A DNA stretch of 64,000 bases from an uncultured Collinsella sp. (lineage in GTDB: Bacteria; Actinomycetota; Coriobacteriia; Coriobacteriales; Coriobacteriaceae): NCBI GenBank assembly GCA_958369225.1, contig CATXID010000002.1, forward strand, positions 62,001 through 126,000, given 5' to 3'. Below, piece by piece: positions 16,490-24,058 of the stretch. The notes beneath the pieces were generated by a model. The model was not told where the DNA came from. It searched no databases and saw only the letters and a program-made list of their open reading frames with translations. Positions within the stretch are counted from its first letter, which is position 1; each line of letters begins with the position of its first letter. The translations under genes and the position numbers were made by a program.

Positions 16490-16502
16490 CAAGGAGACAA
16501 CG

Positions 16503-16949
16503 ATGAAGCAAATCGATACGGCCCAGCTCGACATCAACGCCTGTCAGGCTCAGGCTGCCGAATACCACGCCCGCGGCTTTAACTGCGCCCAGGCCGTCGC
16601 CTGCACGCTCGCGCCCGCCGTCGGACTCGACCCCCAGGTCGCCTTTACCCTCACCGAGGGCTTTGGCGCCGGCATGGGCGGCATGACCGAAACCTGTGGC
16701 GCCATCTCGGGCGCCGTGGCCATCATGGGCTTTGTAATGAGCGACGGCATGGAAAACCCAAAGACCAAGGGCCAGACCTACAAGCTGTCGCGCGAGATCG
16801 CCAAGCGTTTTGGCGAGAAGAACACGACGACCGTCTGCGGCACGCTCAAGGGCATCGGGTCGGATAAGGGTCCGCTCCGCAGCTGCCCCGGCTGCATCGA
16901 CGATGCCATCGAGATCGCCTGCGATATGCTAAAGCAGCTCGCCGAGTAA
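16503..16949 (+). CDS. C_GCAxxG_C_C family redox protein
   Basis: A 148-residue cysteine-rich protein matching the C-GCAxxG-C-C signature. Cysteines are at 28 (GFNCAQAVAC), 34, 65 (TETCGAISGA, the GCA-type turn), 112 (VCGTLKG) and 128/131 (SCPGC). The family is common in anaerobes and is assumed to bind metal or to have a redox role; no reaction is established. The ATG at 16503 follows AAGGAG. An earlier in-frame ATG at 16431 with GAGG upstream would add 24 residues that include the hairpin sequence, so the start is likely but not certain. It is divergent from metY, which hints at a sulfur-related role. Confidence 0.8.
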   Translation: MKQIDTAQLDINACQAQAAEYHARGFNCAQAVACTLAPAVGLDPQVAFTLTEGFGAGMGGMTETCGAISGAVAIMGFVMSDGMENPKTKGQTYKLSREIAKRFGEKNTTTVCGTLKGIGSDKGPLRSCPGCIDDAIEIACDMLKQLAE

Positions 16950-16967
16950 ACACCAGCGGCATAAAAC

Positions 16968-17012
16968 GACGGCCGGCGCGCTTGGGATCCATCCAAAAGC
17001 ACGCCGGCCGTC
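16968..17012. terminator. Bidirectional terminator between C_GCAxxG_C_C gene and yigZ
   Basis: GACGGCCGGCG pairs with CGCCGGCCGTC around a 23-nt loop between two convergent genes. The T-tract is weak in both directions. Confidence 0.5.
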
Positions 17013-17016
17013 GCCG

Positions 17017-17655
17017 TTAGAACTCGGCAAATTCGGGAGCGCCGACCTCAATCTCCTCGCGCCCCGCCATAAGCTCGCGCATCTTGGCGCAAAATGGCTC
17101 CTGCTCCCCCGCCTTAAACACCAAGTGAAGTGTCACGGCATCCGCGTAATCGGTATCCGAAACCTTGGCACCCGAATCCTGCGCCAAGCGAAGCGCCTGC
17201 TCATACTGTGGATAGGCCACATGCACATCAACCGGCACGACACTCGTCATCTCGACGATCTGCCCGGACACCTGAGCCTCGGCCACCGCCGCCTGCGTTG
17301 CCGCGGTATAGGCGCGCACCAAGCCACCAGGCCCCAACAGCGTGCCACCAAAATAGCGCGTCACTACGCAGCAAACATTTTTGAGCCCCGCGCCGCGCAA
17401 CACCTCAAGCGTCGGCATACCGCTCGTGCGGCTCGGCTCGCCATCATCGCTCTGGCGCTCGCGTCCATCGACCAAAATCCACGCGGGAACATTGTGTCGA
17501 GCGTCGTAATGACGCTTGCGAACCATCTCAATAAAGGCATTCGCCTCATCCTCGGACTCAATATGGATCAGCTGGGCAATAAACCGACTCTTGCGGTCCA
17601 CAAACTCGCCCGAAGCCTCAATATTCGATTGCAGAGTAAAATAGCTGTCCAACAA
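17017..17655 (-). CDS. yigZ: YigZ/IMPACT family protein
   Basis: A 212-residue protein of the UPF0029/IMPACT family. Conserved segments are RKSRFIAQLIHIESEDEANA (21-40), HNVPAWILVDGRERQSDDGEPSRTSG, and VVTRYFGGTLLGPGGLVRAYTAA. The N-terminal domain resembles ribosomal protein S5 folds and the C-terminal domain an EF-G-like ferredoxin fold. The biochemical role in bacteria is unclear. The start is a TTG (17655, with a second in-frame TTG directly after) behind GAGGGG; no ATG gives a complete N-terminus. One copy of the three-copy structured element lies 140 bp upstream. Confidence 0.85.
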   Translation of the reverse strand: MLDSYFTLQSNIEASGEFVDRKSRFIAQLIHIESEDEANAFIEMVRKRHYDARHNVPAWILVDGRERQSDDGEPSRTSGMPTLEVLRGAGLKNVCCVVTRYFGGTLLGPGGLVRAYTAATQAAVAEAQVSGQIVEMTSVVPVDVHVAYPQYEQALRLAQDSGAKVSDTDYADAVTLHLVFKAGEQEPFCAKMRELMAGREEIEVGAPEFAEF

Positions 17656-17796
17656 AGCCCCTCAAACACAAGCAAAGCAACAAACAGCCTCAATAATACG
17701 GCAAAGGCCGTACCGATAACCTAGGTAAATAGAACGACAACGCCAATGACCAGGCAAAGACAGCGAGACGCCAAGAACGAAACCGCCGATGATTCC

Positions 17797-17920
17797 GTCA
17801 ACGAAAGCGAGAACCCGTCAGCGCGAGCAAGGTGCCTTGAAAGACGAGGGCATTGACCTTATGGTCATGCCCGAAGGCTTGAAAGGCAGATTGCCGCGCT
17901 GACGGGTTCGCAGCGTCAAC
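17797..17920 (+). ncRNA. Structured intergenic element, copy 2 of 3
   Basis: A perfect 15-bp outer stem (17811-17825 with 17895-17909) encloses AGCAAGG, TGCC, TTGAAAGACGA, a bulged hairpin with loop TTAT, GAAGGCTTGAAA, GGCA and GATTGC. The flanks GTCAACGAAA and GCAGCGTC are shared with copy 3. It lies between rnpB and yigZ, both on the minus strand. The stems differ from the other copies while the internal-loop bases stay the same, which indicates an RNA structure and not just a palindrome. Confidence 0.65.
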
Positions 17921-17925
17921 AAAGT

Positions 17926-18287
17926 GCTGAGTGGGCCGATAAGCCGGGTTCTGTCGTGAACGGTCATTTATCTTGTCTGCACGTTACCGTGCAGCTCCAC
18001 GCACGCTACCCGAACGCGGACCGGGCCGGCCCATAGCGTTCCTATTCGCGCTTGCTCCGGATGGGGCTTGCCAAGCCGCCGTGTTGCCACGACGCTGGTG
18101 GTCTCTTACACCACCGTTTCAGCTTTTCCCTTTACGCCTTGCGGCGCAGGTGGGAGTCTTCTTTTCTGCGGCGCTTTCCGTCGGATCACTCCGCCCGGCC
18201 GTTAGCCGGCATCCCGCCCTCTGGAGCCCGGACTTTCCTCACGCGTGCTGCAAGCAGCACATCGCGCGACCGTCTGGCCCACTCAGC
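17926..18287 (-). ncRNA. rnpB: RNase P RNA, bacterial class A
   Basis: About 362 nt. The minus strand contains the hallmark sequences GAGGAAAGTCCGGGCTCC near the 5' end, GGCTAACGGCCGGGCGG, and ACAGAACCCGGCTTATCGG near the 3' end. The terminal helix P1 is formed by GCTGAGTGGGCC at the 5' end and its exact complement at the 3' end; the ends given are those of P1. The RNA is the catalytic subunit that removes 5' leaders from pre-tRNAs. A TACACT -10 element lies a few bases upstream. The ends may differ by a few nucleotides. Confidence 0.95.
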
Positions 18288-18382
18288 AGTGCAAAAGTGT
18301 AGCACACCGTCGCTATTGGCAATGGCACAACGCAAGCGTTCGACACGATAAACCAAGAACCACGCCATGCAGTACAATAGGC

Positions 18383-18488
18383 TTGTCGATGGGCAACGTC
18401 GTCAGTCGAGACGCGACCGCGCTCCGCACCCCTCCGTCTACTCGGTGCGTTCCCGCCTCCTCCCCGAGGCGGGATGTCGGCATTTTTC
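18383..18488 (+). ncRNA. Candidate small RNA with C-rich loops, divergent from rnpB
   Basis: About 105 nt, preceded by a good -10 TACAAT (18373-18378) but no clear -35. The 5' end TGTCGAT (18384-18390) pairs with ATGTCGGCA (18474-18482), and five T residues follow at once, so the closing stem doubles as a terminator. Inside are two hairpins, CGCACC/GGTGCG and CCCGCCTC/GAGGCGGG, whose loops are C/U-rich (CCTCCGTCTACTC and CTCCCC). C-rich loops are typical of small RNAs that pair with ribosome-binding sites. No ORF is apparent. It does not match SRP RNA, 6S RNA or tmRNA landmarks that I know. Confidence 0.45.
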
Positions 18489-18570
18489 ATGCACAACAAC
18501 CCAATAGCCTGTGAACAGCCCAGGCAGCATTGCGCACGGACAGCATCGTGCACCACAGTAGCAAATGCAA

Positions 18571-18602
18571 AAAGGGACCCGTCCATTGCGGACGGATCCC
18601 TT
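18571..18602 (-). terminator. Intrinsic terminator after rpsA
   Basis: On the minus strand AAGGGATCCGTCC, a short loop and GGACGGGTCCCTT are followed by a T-run. It starts 25 bp after the rpsA stop. Confidence 0.8.
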
Positions 18603-18627
18603 AAAAACAAGTGATCGTCAAACCGAT

Positions 18628-19794
18628 TTACTCGGCGTCGGTCTCCTCGTCCTTCTTCTCGGAAGGCAGCGGGGTAACCTCGATCTCGACGCCCAGAGTC
18701 TCAGCAGCAGACTTCATGGACAGGGAGATACGACGACGGTCGAGGTCGATCTCCATGACCTTGACCTGAACCTTGTCGCCCACGTGGGTGACCTGAGAAG
18801 GCTGATCGACGTGCTTGTTGGCCATCTCGGAGATGTGCACCAGGCCCTCGATGCCCTCGCCCAGGTCGACGAAAGCGCCGAACGGGACAAGCTTGGTCAC
18901 AGTGCCCTCGACGATAGCGCCGACGGGGTACTTCTTGACCAGTGCGCGCCACGGATCCTCGGTGGTCTGCTTGAGGCCCAGGGAGATGCGCTCGCGGTTG
19001 AGATCGACGTCGAGAACCTCGACCTCGACCTCCTGGCCGACCTTGACAACCTCGGAAGGATGGTTGACGTGGTTCCAGGAGAGCTCGGAGATGTGGATGA
19101 GGCCGTCGATACCGCCGAGGTCGACGAAGGCGCCGAAGTCGACGATGGAGGAAACGGTGCCCTGGAGACGCATGCCAGACTTGAGCTTGGACAGGATCTC
19201 GGAGCGCTCGGCCTTACGGGACTCCTCGAGCACGACGCGACGGGAGAGGACGACGTTGTTGCGGTTGCGGTCCATCTCGATGACGCGGGCCTCGATGCGG
19301 GTGCCCATGTAGGAGGTGAGGTCCTTGACACGACGGAGGTCGACGAGGGAAGCGGGCAGGAAGCCACGCAGGCCGATGTCGAGAATCAGGCCGCCCTTGA
19401 CAACCTCGATAACCTCGCCCTCGACGTTCTCGCCGGAGTTGAACTTCTCCTCGATGCGGTTCCAAGCACGCTCGTACTCGGCGCGCTTCTTGGACAGGAC
19501 CAGACGACCGTCCTTGTCCTCCTTCTGGAGGACCAGAGCCTCGATGGGATCACCGAGTGCAACGATGTCTGCAGGGTTAGCGTCCTTGCGGATGGACAGC
19601 TCGCGGACCGGGATAACGCCCTCGGACTTGAATCCGATGTCAACGAGCACCTCGTCATGCTCGATCTTAACGACAGTGCCGTTAACGAGATCGCCCTCAT
19701 CAAAGTCGGTAATCGTACCGTCGATGAGGTTGTTCATCTCCTCCTCGTTGACATCGTCAAGAGAGAAAATGGACGAGTTCTGAATCTCACTCAA
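18628..19794 (-). CDS. rpsA: 30S ribosomal protein S1
   Basis: A 388-residue protein with four S1 (OB-fold) repeats at about 33-100, 119-185, 205-275 and 290-360. Examples are GTVVKIEHDEVLVDIGFKSE, GTVSSIVDFGAFVDLGG and GTVTKLVPFGAFVDLGEG. The tail is acidic (EKKDEETDAE). Repeats 3 and 4 are the most canonical. S1 helps structured or weak-SD mRNAs bind the 30S subunit. Four repeats are normal for Actinobacteria-type S1, against six in E. coli. The start is TTG at 19794, preceded by AAAGGGG; no ATG is available nearby. A promoter lies about 140 bp upstream. Confidence 0.93.
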   Translation of the reverse strand: MSEIQNSSIFSLDDVNEEEMNNLIDGTITDFDEGDLVNGTVVKIEHDEVLVDIGFKSEGVIPVRELSIRKDANPADIVALGDPIEALVLQKEDKDGRLVLSKKRAEYERAWNRIEEKFNSGENVEGEVIEVVKGGLILDIGLRGFLPASLVDLRRVKDLTSYMGTRIEARVIEMDRNRNNVVLSRRVVLEESRKAERSEILSKLKSGMRLQGTVSSIVDFGAFVDLGGIDGLIHISELSWNHVNHPSEVVKVGQEVEVEVLDVDLNRERISLGLKQTTEDPWRALVKKYPVGAIVEGTVTKLVPFGAFVDLGEGIEGLVHISEMANKHVDQPSQVTHVGDKVQVKVMEIDLDRRRISLSMKSAAETLGVEIEVTPLPSEKKDEETDAE

Positions 19795-19925
19795 AGGTGG
19801 ACCCCTTTCGAACTACGGGGCCCCGATTGCTAGGACCTACAGAAGGGTGCGACAAGCACACAACGTTTAGGAACACTCGGGAGCCGACAGATACTAATGT
19901 GACGCTTATGCAATCACGTTCGTAT

Positions 19926-19954
19926 AGGTTACGGGGAAATGGGTTCGATTTCAA
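19926..19954 (-). promoter_or_regulatory. Predicted rpsA promoter
   Basis: On the minus strand -35 TTGAAA (complement of 19949-19954), 17-bp spacer, -10 TAACCT (complement of 19926-19931). It gives a leader of about 130 nt. The rest of the 19795-20110 gap holds an 8-bp inverted repeat GTGGAGAC/GTCTCCAC (19979-20018), of unknown role. Confidence 0.5.
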
Positions 19955-20110
19955 GCGTGAACTGCGTTTTTTTACTCGTGTGGAGACTTTTTCGTAATCT
20001 TATGGACAGCTGTCTCCACAACTTGACGATAAGCAGTTTGCCCATACGCCTTTGAGGTAAAGTATCCGGAGCCAACGATTCTAGAACGATTTATCGAGAA
20101 AGGTGCCCGC

Positions 20111-20869
20111 GTGCTCAAAGCAGTCGTTTTCGATATGGACGAGACGCTTCTTAGCATCAACCTCAACGCATTCATCCTTCGCTATTTTAAGGATGTCTCG
20201 TCGATGCTCGCGGACATCGGGCGACGCAGCCGCGGTGGCACAATGGCACGCCTCGGCACCATCTTGGTCGACCTCAACGCCAACCGCCGCAGCGGCACGG
20301 ACAATCGCACCAATCTTGAATTTTACCGCACCGAGGTCGAGCGCAGGTGCGGCATCTGCCTCTCCGATCCCGTCATCTACGAGGCGTTTACCTACTACGA
20401 CCGCGAAGTGCTTCCACACAAGAATGACGATGTCATCAACGCCCACGCCATGCCGGGCGCGCACGCCGCGCTCCAGGCCGTACAGGACGCAGGGCTGCGC
20501 TGTGCGCTCTTTACCAACCCCAGCTTTCCGCAGGGGGCCATCGAGTGCCGCATGGGCTGGGGCGACCTGGCCGACGTCCCCTTTGAGCTCGTGACGCACA
20601 TGGGAAACACCACCCGCTGCAAGCCCGATGCCACCTACTATCTCGAGCAGCTTCAGATGATGGGGCTCGAGCCGCACGAGGTCCTTATGGTGGGCAATGA
20701 CCCCAAGCGCGATTTCCCCAGCCCCACCTGCGGCATTCAAACCGCCTATGTTGGCCAGGGCAAACCAAGCCGAGCCACCTGGCGCGGAACCATGGAAGAC
20801 TTCGCCCGCGACTTCAACGCCGTAGTAGAAGCCTTCTACGAACACCAAGTAGCCGACGAACTGTCATAG
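20111..20869 (+). CDS. HAD-superfamily hydrolase
   Basis: A 252-residue HAD phosphatase. Motif I is FDMDETLL (residues 7-14, nucleophile Asp8 and acid Asp10). Motif II is LFTNPS, motif III is the Lys in CKPDATYY, and motif IV is GNDPKRDFPSP. A helical cap lies between motifs I and II (about residues 15-95). Members hydrolyse small phosphorylated metabolites; the substrate cannot be told from sequence. The start is GTG at 20111 with AAAGG spaced 7-8 bases upstream. The gene converges on the CdsB-like gene, with structured element copy 3 between them. Confidence 0.82.
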   Translation: MLKAVVFDMDETLLSINLNAFILRYFKDVSSMLADIGRRSRGGTMARLGTILVDLNANRRSGTDNRTNLEFYRTEVERRCGICLSDPVIYEAFTYYDREVLPHKNDDVINAHAMPGAHAALQAVQDAGLRCALFTNPSFPQGAIECRMGWGDLADVPFELVTHMGNTTRCKPDATYYLEQLQMMGLEPHEVLMVGNDPKRDFPSPTCGIQTAYVGQGKPSRATWRGTMEDFARDFNAVVEAFYEHQVADELS

Positions 20870-20912
20870 GATCCCTCGCTCCAAACAAAATAGCGCCGCA
20901 GGTTGAGCATAA

Positions 20913-21027
20913 GTCAGCGAAAACGCCCCTAAGCGAGCAATGTGCCTTGAAAGAGGAGGGCATAGGCCTTCTGGCCATGCCCGACGATTGAAAGGCAGAT
21001 TGCCGCTTAGGGGCGTTTGCAGCGTCG
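20913..21027 (+). ncRNA. Structured intergenic element, copy 3 of 3
   Basis: A perfect 15-bp outer stem (20921-20935 with 21004-21018) encloses AGCAATG, TGCC, TTGAAAGAGGA, a bulged hairpin with loop TTCT, GACGATTGAAA, GGCA and GATTGC. The flanks GTCAGCGAAA and GCAGCGTC match copy 2. It lies between two convergent genes, where a bidirectional terminator would be expected, but no T-run follows. Confidence 0.65.
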
Positions 21028-21058
21028 GCTGGTTACGCGGTTTGGTAAAACCGCGTAA

Positions 21059-22378
21059 CTAACAGATACGAGTCTTGCCGATCATGATGTTAAGGATCTC
21101 GACGTCGGTATCCTTCATGCCCACGCGGCCCACGTAGCCCATGCTAGCGATTGTCTGCTCGACGGTATCCTGAATGAGGCCCTCGCCGGCACGGAAGCCG
21201 CGGCCCTGCATAGCCATATCGTGACCCAGAATCGCAGCGTCCACGGCTGCCGAAATCTTAGCCGCGCAACTCGCCTTGGCGCCATCGCACACGATGCCGC
21301 CCACGTTACCGAGCGTGTTCGAGACCGTCGCGCCAATCTGCTCGCGCGTGCCACCGCACAGCCAGGTAATCGCGGCACCGGCGCCGCATGCGGCGCAAAT
21401 AGCACCGCAAAACGCCGAGAGCGCACCAATATAACTCTTGATATGCACGGCGATAAGATCGGACAGCATTACGGCGCGCACCAGGCGCTCGTGGTCGCAG
21501 CGCAGGAACTCAGCATACTCCATGACAGGCAATGCGCAGGTAATGCCCTGGTTGCCCGAGCCGCACACAATGGCGACCGGCAGCGCGCAGCCGTTCATGC
21601 GAGCATCGGACCCGGCGGCTGCACGGGCACGGGCACGACAGGCGACGTCATCGGCACGTGCACCCAGCAGCGTACGGCCCACCTCGGCACCCCAAGCGTG
21701 CTCAAGGCCCTCGGCACTGATCGCGCCGTTCAGCTCGATCTGGCGCTCAACGGCAGCGCGGGCGTCATCAATGTCGCCGTCCTCGATAAAGTCGATGATG
21801 GACTCAATTGACATGGGTGTGTCGGCGCTATCTGCCGCACGCTCGGCCACGACGCGCTCGGCGCAGGCGGCACACTCCCCCGCCGACTTGCCGCATACCG
21901 GAATACCGTCGAGCGTATGGCACGTGACATTAGTGTGGTGGTCGGTAATCTCGACGACCGCGGTATGGCCCCCGGCCGTGGCGGTCACCTTGATGTAGAG
22001 GTTGGGCACACCCTCGACAAGCGACACATCGCAGTAACCGGCATCGGCGAGAAGCTCGGACACGCGAGCACGGTCTTCGTCGTTAACGCTCTCGAGCACC
22101 TCAAGCGCACTCTTGGCGTCACCGCCCACGGCACCCAGCACGGCCGCCGCTTCAATACCGTGCATGCCGCCCGAGTTGGGCACGGTCACGCTCTTAACGT
22201 TCTTGATGATGTTGCCCGAGCAGGCAACGTCCATATGATCGGGTTCGCAACCGAGCGTCTGGCTCGCCAGCGCCGCTGCATAGGCAACGGCAATGGGCTC
22301 GGTGCAGCCGAGCGCACAGACAAGCTCGCGGTTCAAGACATCGCAAAAAGCGGCATCGCGGATGGAATCGGTAGGCAT
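21059..22378 (-). CDS. UPF0597 / L-cysteine desulfidase-like Fe-S protein (CdsB/YhaM family)
   Basis: A 439-residue protein of the L-serine-dehydratase-alpha-like UPF0597 family. It begins with the conserved LVCALGCTEPIAVAYAAALA (Cys25) and has NSGGMHGIEAAAVLGAVGGD, CGSGNQGITCALPVMEYAE, and the cysteine-rich ICAACGAGAAITWLCGGT near residue 330. Those cysteines are expected to hold a [4Fe-4S] cluster. Homologues in methanogens and enterics split L-cysteine into pyruvate, ammonia and sulfide, which would suit the MetY sulfide route 5 kb away. ATG 22378 has CAGGAG upstream. A good promoter lies at 22415-22444. Confidence 0.8.
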   Translation of the reverse strand: MPTDSIRDAAFCDVLNRELVCALGCTEPIAVAYAAALASQTLGCEPDHMDVACSGNIIKNVKSVTVPNSGGMHGIEAAAVLGAVGGDAKSALEVLESVNDEDRARVSELLADAGYCDVSLVEGVPNLYIKVTATAGGHTAVVEITDHHTNVTCHTLDGIPVCGKSAGECAACAERVVAERAADSADTPMSIESIIDFIEDGDIDDARAAVERQIELNGAISAEGLEHAWGAEVGRTLLGARADDVACRARARAAAGSDARMNGCALPVAIVCGSGNQGITCALPVMEYAEFLRCDHERLVRAVMLSDLIAVHIKSYIGALSAFCGAICAACGAGAAITWLCGGTREQIGATVSNTLGNVGGIVCDGAKASCAAKISAAVDAAILGHDMAMQGRGFRAGEGLIQDTVEQTIASMGYVGRVGMKDTDVEILNIMIGKTRIC

Positions 22379-22414
22379 AGGTATCTCCTGCTTACATAAC
22401 GAACTGGGCTCTCG

Positions 22415-22444
22415 ATAATAGCTAACTCTTTTATTTGATAACAA
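22415..22444 (-). promoter_or_regulatory. Predicted promoter of the CdsB-like gene
   Basis: On the minus strand -35 TTGTTA, 18-bp spacer, -10 TATTAT (complement of 22415-22420). The start site would be about 30 bp before the start codon. Confidence 0.5.
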
Positions 22445-22543
22445 TGCATCAGAAACCGCAACCATGGTTCCGACGGACGGCGCTTAAGCGCAATCTGACG
22501 GCATTAATTCATGAAAAGCCGGTCTTGTTGCATGCTAAAGCGT

Positions 22544-22572
22544 TTGACCAAAAAACGCCCGAGCGTTTACAC
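22544..22572 (+). promoter_or_regulatory. Predicted rpiB promoter
   Basis: -35 TTGACC (22544-22549), 17-bp spacer, -10 TTACAC (22567-22572). The spacer also contains an AACGC/GCGTT hairpin. Leader length is about 70 nt. Confidence 0.4.
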
Positions 22573-22649
22573 AAAAGTCGCGCTATCATGCAGTCGAACG
22601 CGGTAAAACCTTTAGCAATTCCGCCGCACGGACCAGAGAGGAACCACTC

Positions 22650-23117
22650 ATGAAGATTGGTATCGGCAACGACCATGCCGCCGTCGAGCTCAAGAACATC
22701 ATTTCCGAGCACCTGAAGGAGCGCGGCTGCGAGGTCGTGAACTTTGGAACCGACACCTCCGAGAGCTTTGATTACCCCATCGCCGGCTACAAGGTGGGTA
22801 AGGCCGTTGCCAACGGTGACGTCGATCTGGGTATCCTGATCTGCGGTACCGGCGTCGGTATCAGCCTGGCCGCCAACAAGGTCGAGGGCGTTCGCGCCGT
22901 CGTGTGCTCCGAGCCCTTCAGCGCCAAGCTCTCCCGCATGCACAACAACACCAACGTGCTCGCCTTTGGCGCCCGCGTCGTGGGCTCCGAGCTCGCCAAG
23001 ATGATCGTCGACGAGTGGCTCGATGCCGAGTTTGAGGGCGGCCGTCACGAGCGTCGCGTCAATCTCCTCAACGAGATCGACCAGACCCGTGGACTCAAGG
23101 TCGTCGACGAGGCTTAA
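22650..23117 (+). CDS. rpiB: Ribose-5-phosphate isomerase B
   Basis: A 155-residue RpiB/LacAB-family isomerase. It has GNDHAAVELKN at the N-terminus, the catalytic cysteine Cys65 in LICGTGVGISLAANK, and His98 in SRMHNNTNVLAFGARVVG. It interconverts ribulose 5-phosphate and ribose 5-phosphate in the pentose phosphate pathway. A LacA/LacB subunit would normally be paired with its partner, and no partner is present. The ATG follows AGAGAGGAACC. A strong terminator follows at 23144-23180. Confidence 0.92.
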   Translation: MKIGIGNDHAAVELKNIISEHLKERGCEVVNFGTDTSESFDYPIAGYKVGKAVANGDVDLGILICGTGVGISLAANKVEGVRAVVCSEPFSAKLSRMHNNTNVLAFGARVVGSELAKMIVDEWLDAEFEGGRHERRVNLLNEIDQTRGLKVVDEA

Positions 23118-23143
23118 ACTACTCAGTACCACAAGCTAACGGC

Positions 23144-23180
23144 AGGGGCCCGCTCGGAACACATGTCCGAGCGGGCCCCT
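23144..23180 (+). terminator. Intrinsic terminator after rpiB
   Basis: AGGGGCCCGCTCGGA pairs perfectly with its complement around a 7-nt loop, 27 bp after the rpiB stop. It is followed by TCATAGATTTT. Confidence 0.7.
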
Positions 23181-23202
23181 TCATAGATTTTGGAATAAAA
23201 AG

Positions 23203-23230
23203 GGCGCCGCGGATGGAATTCCGCGGCGCC
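23203..23230 (-). terminator. Intrinsic terminator after ndk
   Basis: On the minus strand GGCGCCGCGGA and its complement form an 11-bp stem followed by CTTTTT. It lies about 40 bp after the ndk stop. Confidence 0.75.
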
Positions 23231-23269
23231 AAAGCCACACGCTAACAGCTTTAAGGAGTCAAAGCTGGT

Positions 23270-23674
23270 TTAGCCAAAGAAGCGCTTGATCTCGATCTCG
23301 GCGTTCTCCAGGCAGTCGGAGCCGTGGATCACGTTGGCGTTAACATCGACAGCGAAGTCGCCGCGAATGGTGCCAGGGGCAGCGTCAAGCGGGTTGGTGG
23401 CGCCCATGAGGGTGCGCATCTTGGAGACAGCGGAGAGACCGGAAACGACCATCTTGACGACCGGACCGCTCGTCATAAAGTCGCAAAGACCGCCAAAGAA
23501 GGGCTTGTCGGCCAGGTGGGCGTAGTGCTCCTCGACGGTAGCGCGCTCGAGCGTGGTCATCTCCATGCGCTCGATGACAAGGCCGCTGCGCTCAATGCGA
23601 GCAACGATCTCGCCGATCTTACGGTCGCGCACGGCGTCGGGCTTAATCATGATGAAGGTCTTCTCGATAGCCAT
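23270..23674 (-). CDS. ndk: Nucleoside diphosphate kinase
   Basis: A 134-residue NDK. It begins MAIEKTFIMIKPDAVRD and has the active-site histidine His117 in NANVIHGSDCLENA; the length is typical. It moves the gamma phosphate from NTPs to NDPs and keeps nucleotide pools balanced. ATG 23674 was chosen because AAAGGCTACCTT lies upstream and the protein then starts at the family N-terminus. It is a single-gene unit ended by the hairpin at 23203-23230. Confidence 0.93.
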   Translation of the reverse strand: MAIEKTFIMIKPDAVRDRKIGEIVARIERSGLVIERMEMTTLERATVEEHYAHLADKPFFGGLCDFMTSGPVVKMVVSGLSAVSKMRTLMGATNPLDAAPGTIRGDFAVDVNANVIHGSDCLENAEIEIKRFFG

Positions 23675-24058
23675 AAGGTAGCCTTTCAAGTAGGTTCGCG
23701 CGTGCCCAAGTCCCATTCCGGCACCCGCCTGGACTGCATCGTAACAGAGTTTTAGCTGCAGTTAAACAAAAAGCTGTTTATTGAAACGCTGCAATTTATT
23801 AAAGCGCTCCATATGTGTCACTTCTGTTTCGAAGCCCGATTAGAGTACCATCCGACCGCCCATCAACCGCACCGAACCGAGCGGACGGTCGGTTGCCACC
23901 CGTGAACGCACCCCCTTCACAACCTGCCCAAAGGTCCTACAGAAGTTCTCGACAAGCTCCTCACCCAGGGCAACAAAATACGGACGCCCGCAACAGCAGA
24001 CGCCCGTAAAAGCAAAACGATTTATCGATAAAAGGGCAATACGGCTTCAGCCAAACCC
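23675..24058. other. Gene-poor gap between ndk and argH
   Basis: Nearest ndk is A/T-rich sequence that should hold its promoter (a TACGAT -10-like hexamer is present). Then comes a hairpin CCGACCG/CGGTCGG (23852-23892) and the argH terminator at 23980-24007. No convincing ORF or known RNA was seen. Confidence 0.5.
23980..24007 (-). terminator. Intrinsic terminator after argH
   Basis: On the minus strand ACGGGCGTC and GGCGTCCGT form a 9-bp stem (two G-U pairs) followed by ATTTTG. It lies about 50 bp after the argH stop. Confidence 0.65.

Noticed and set aside
18383..18488. SRP (4.5S) RNA or 6S RNA next to rnpB
   Set aside because: The SRP apical loop with GGAAG/AGCA and the 6S open-bubble layout are both absent.
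23815..24009. 64-codon plus-strand ORF in the ndk-argH gap
   Set aside because: It has no Shine-Dalgarno, its composition is dominated by Pro/Arg/Ser, and it runs across the argH terminator.
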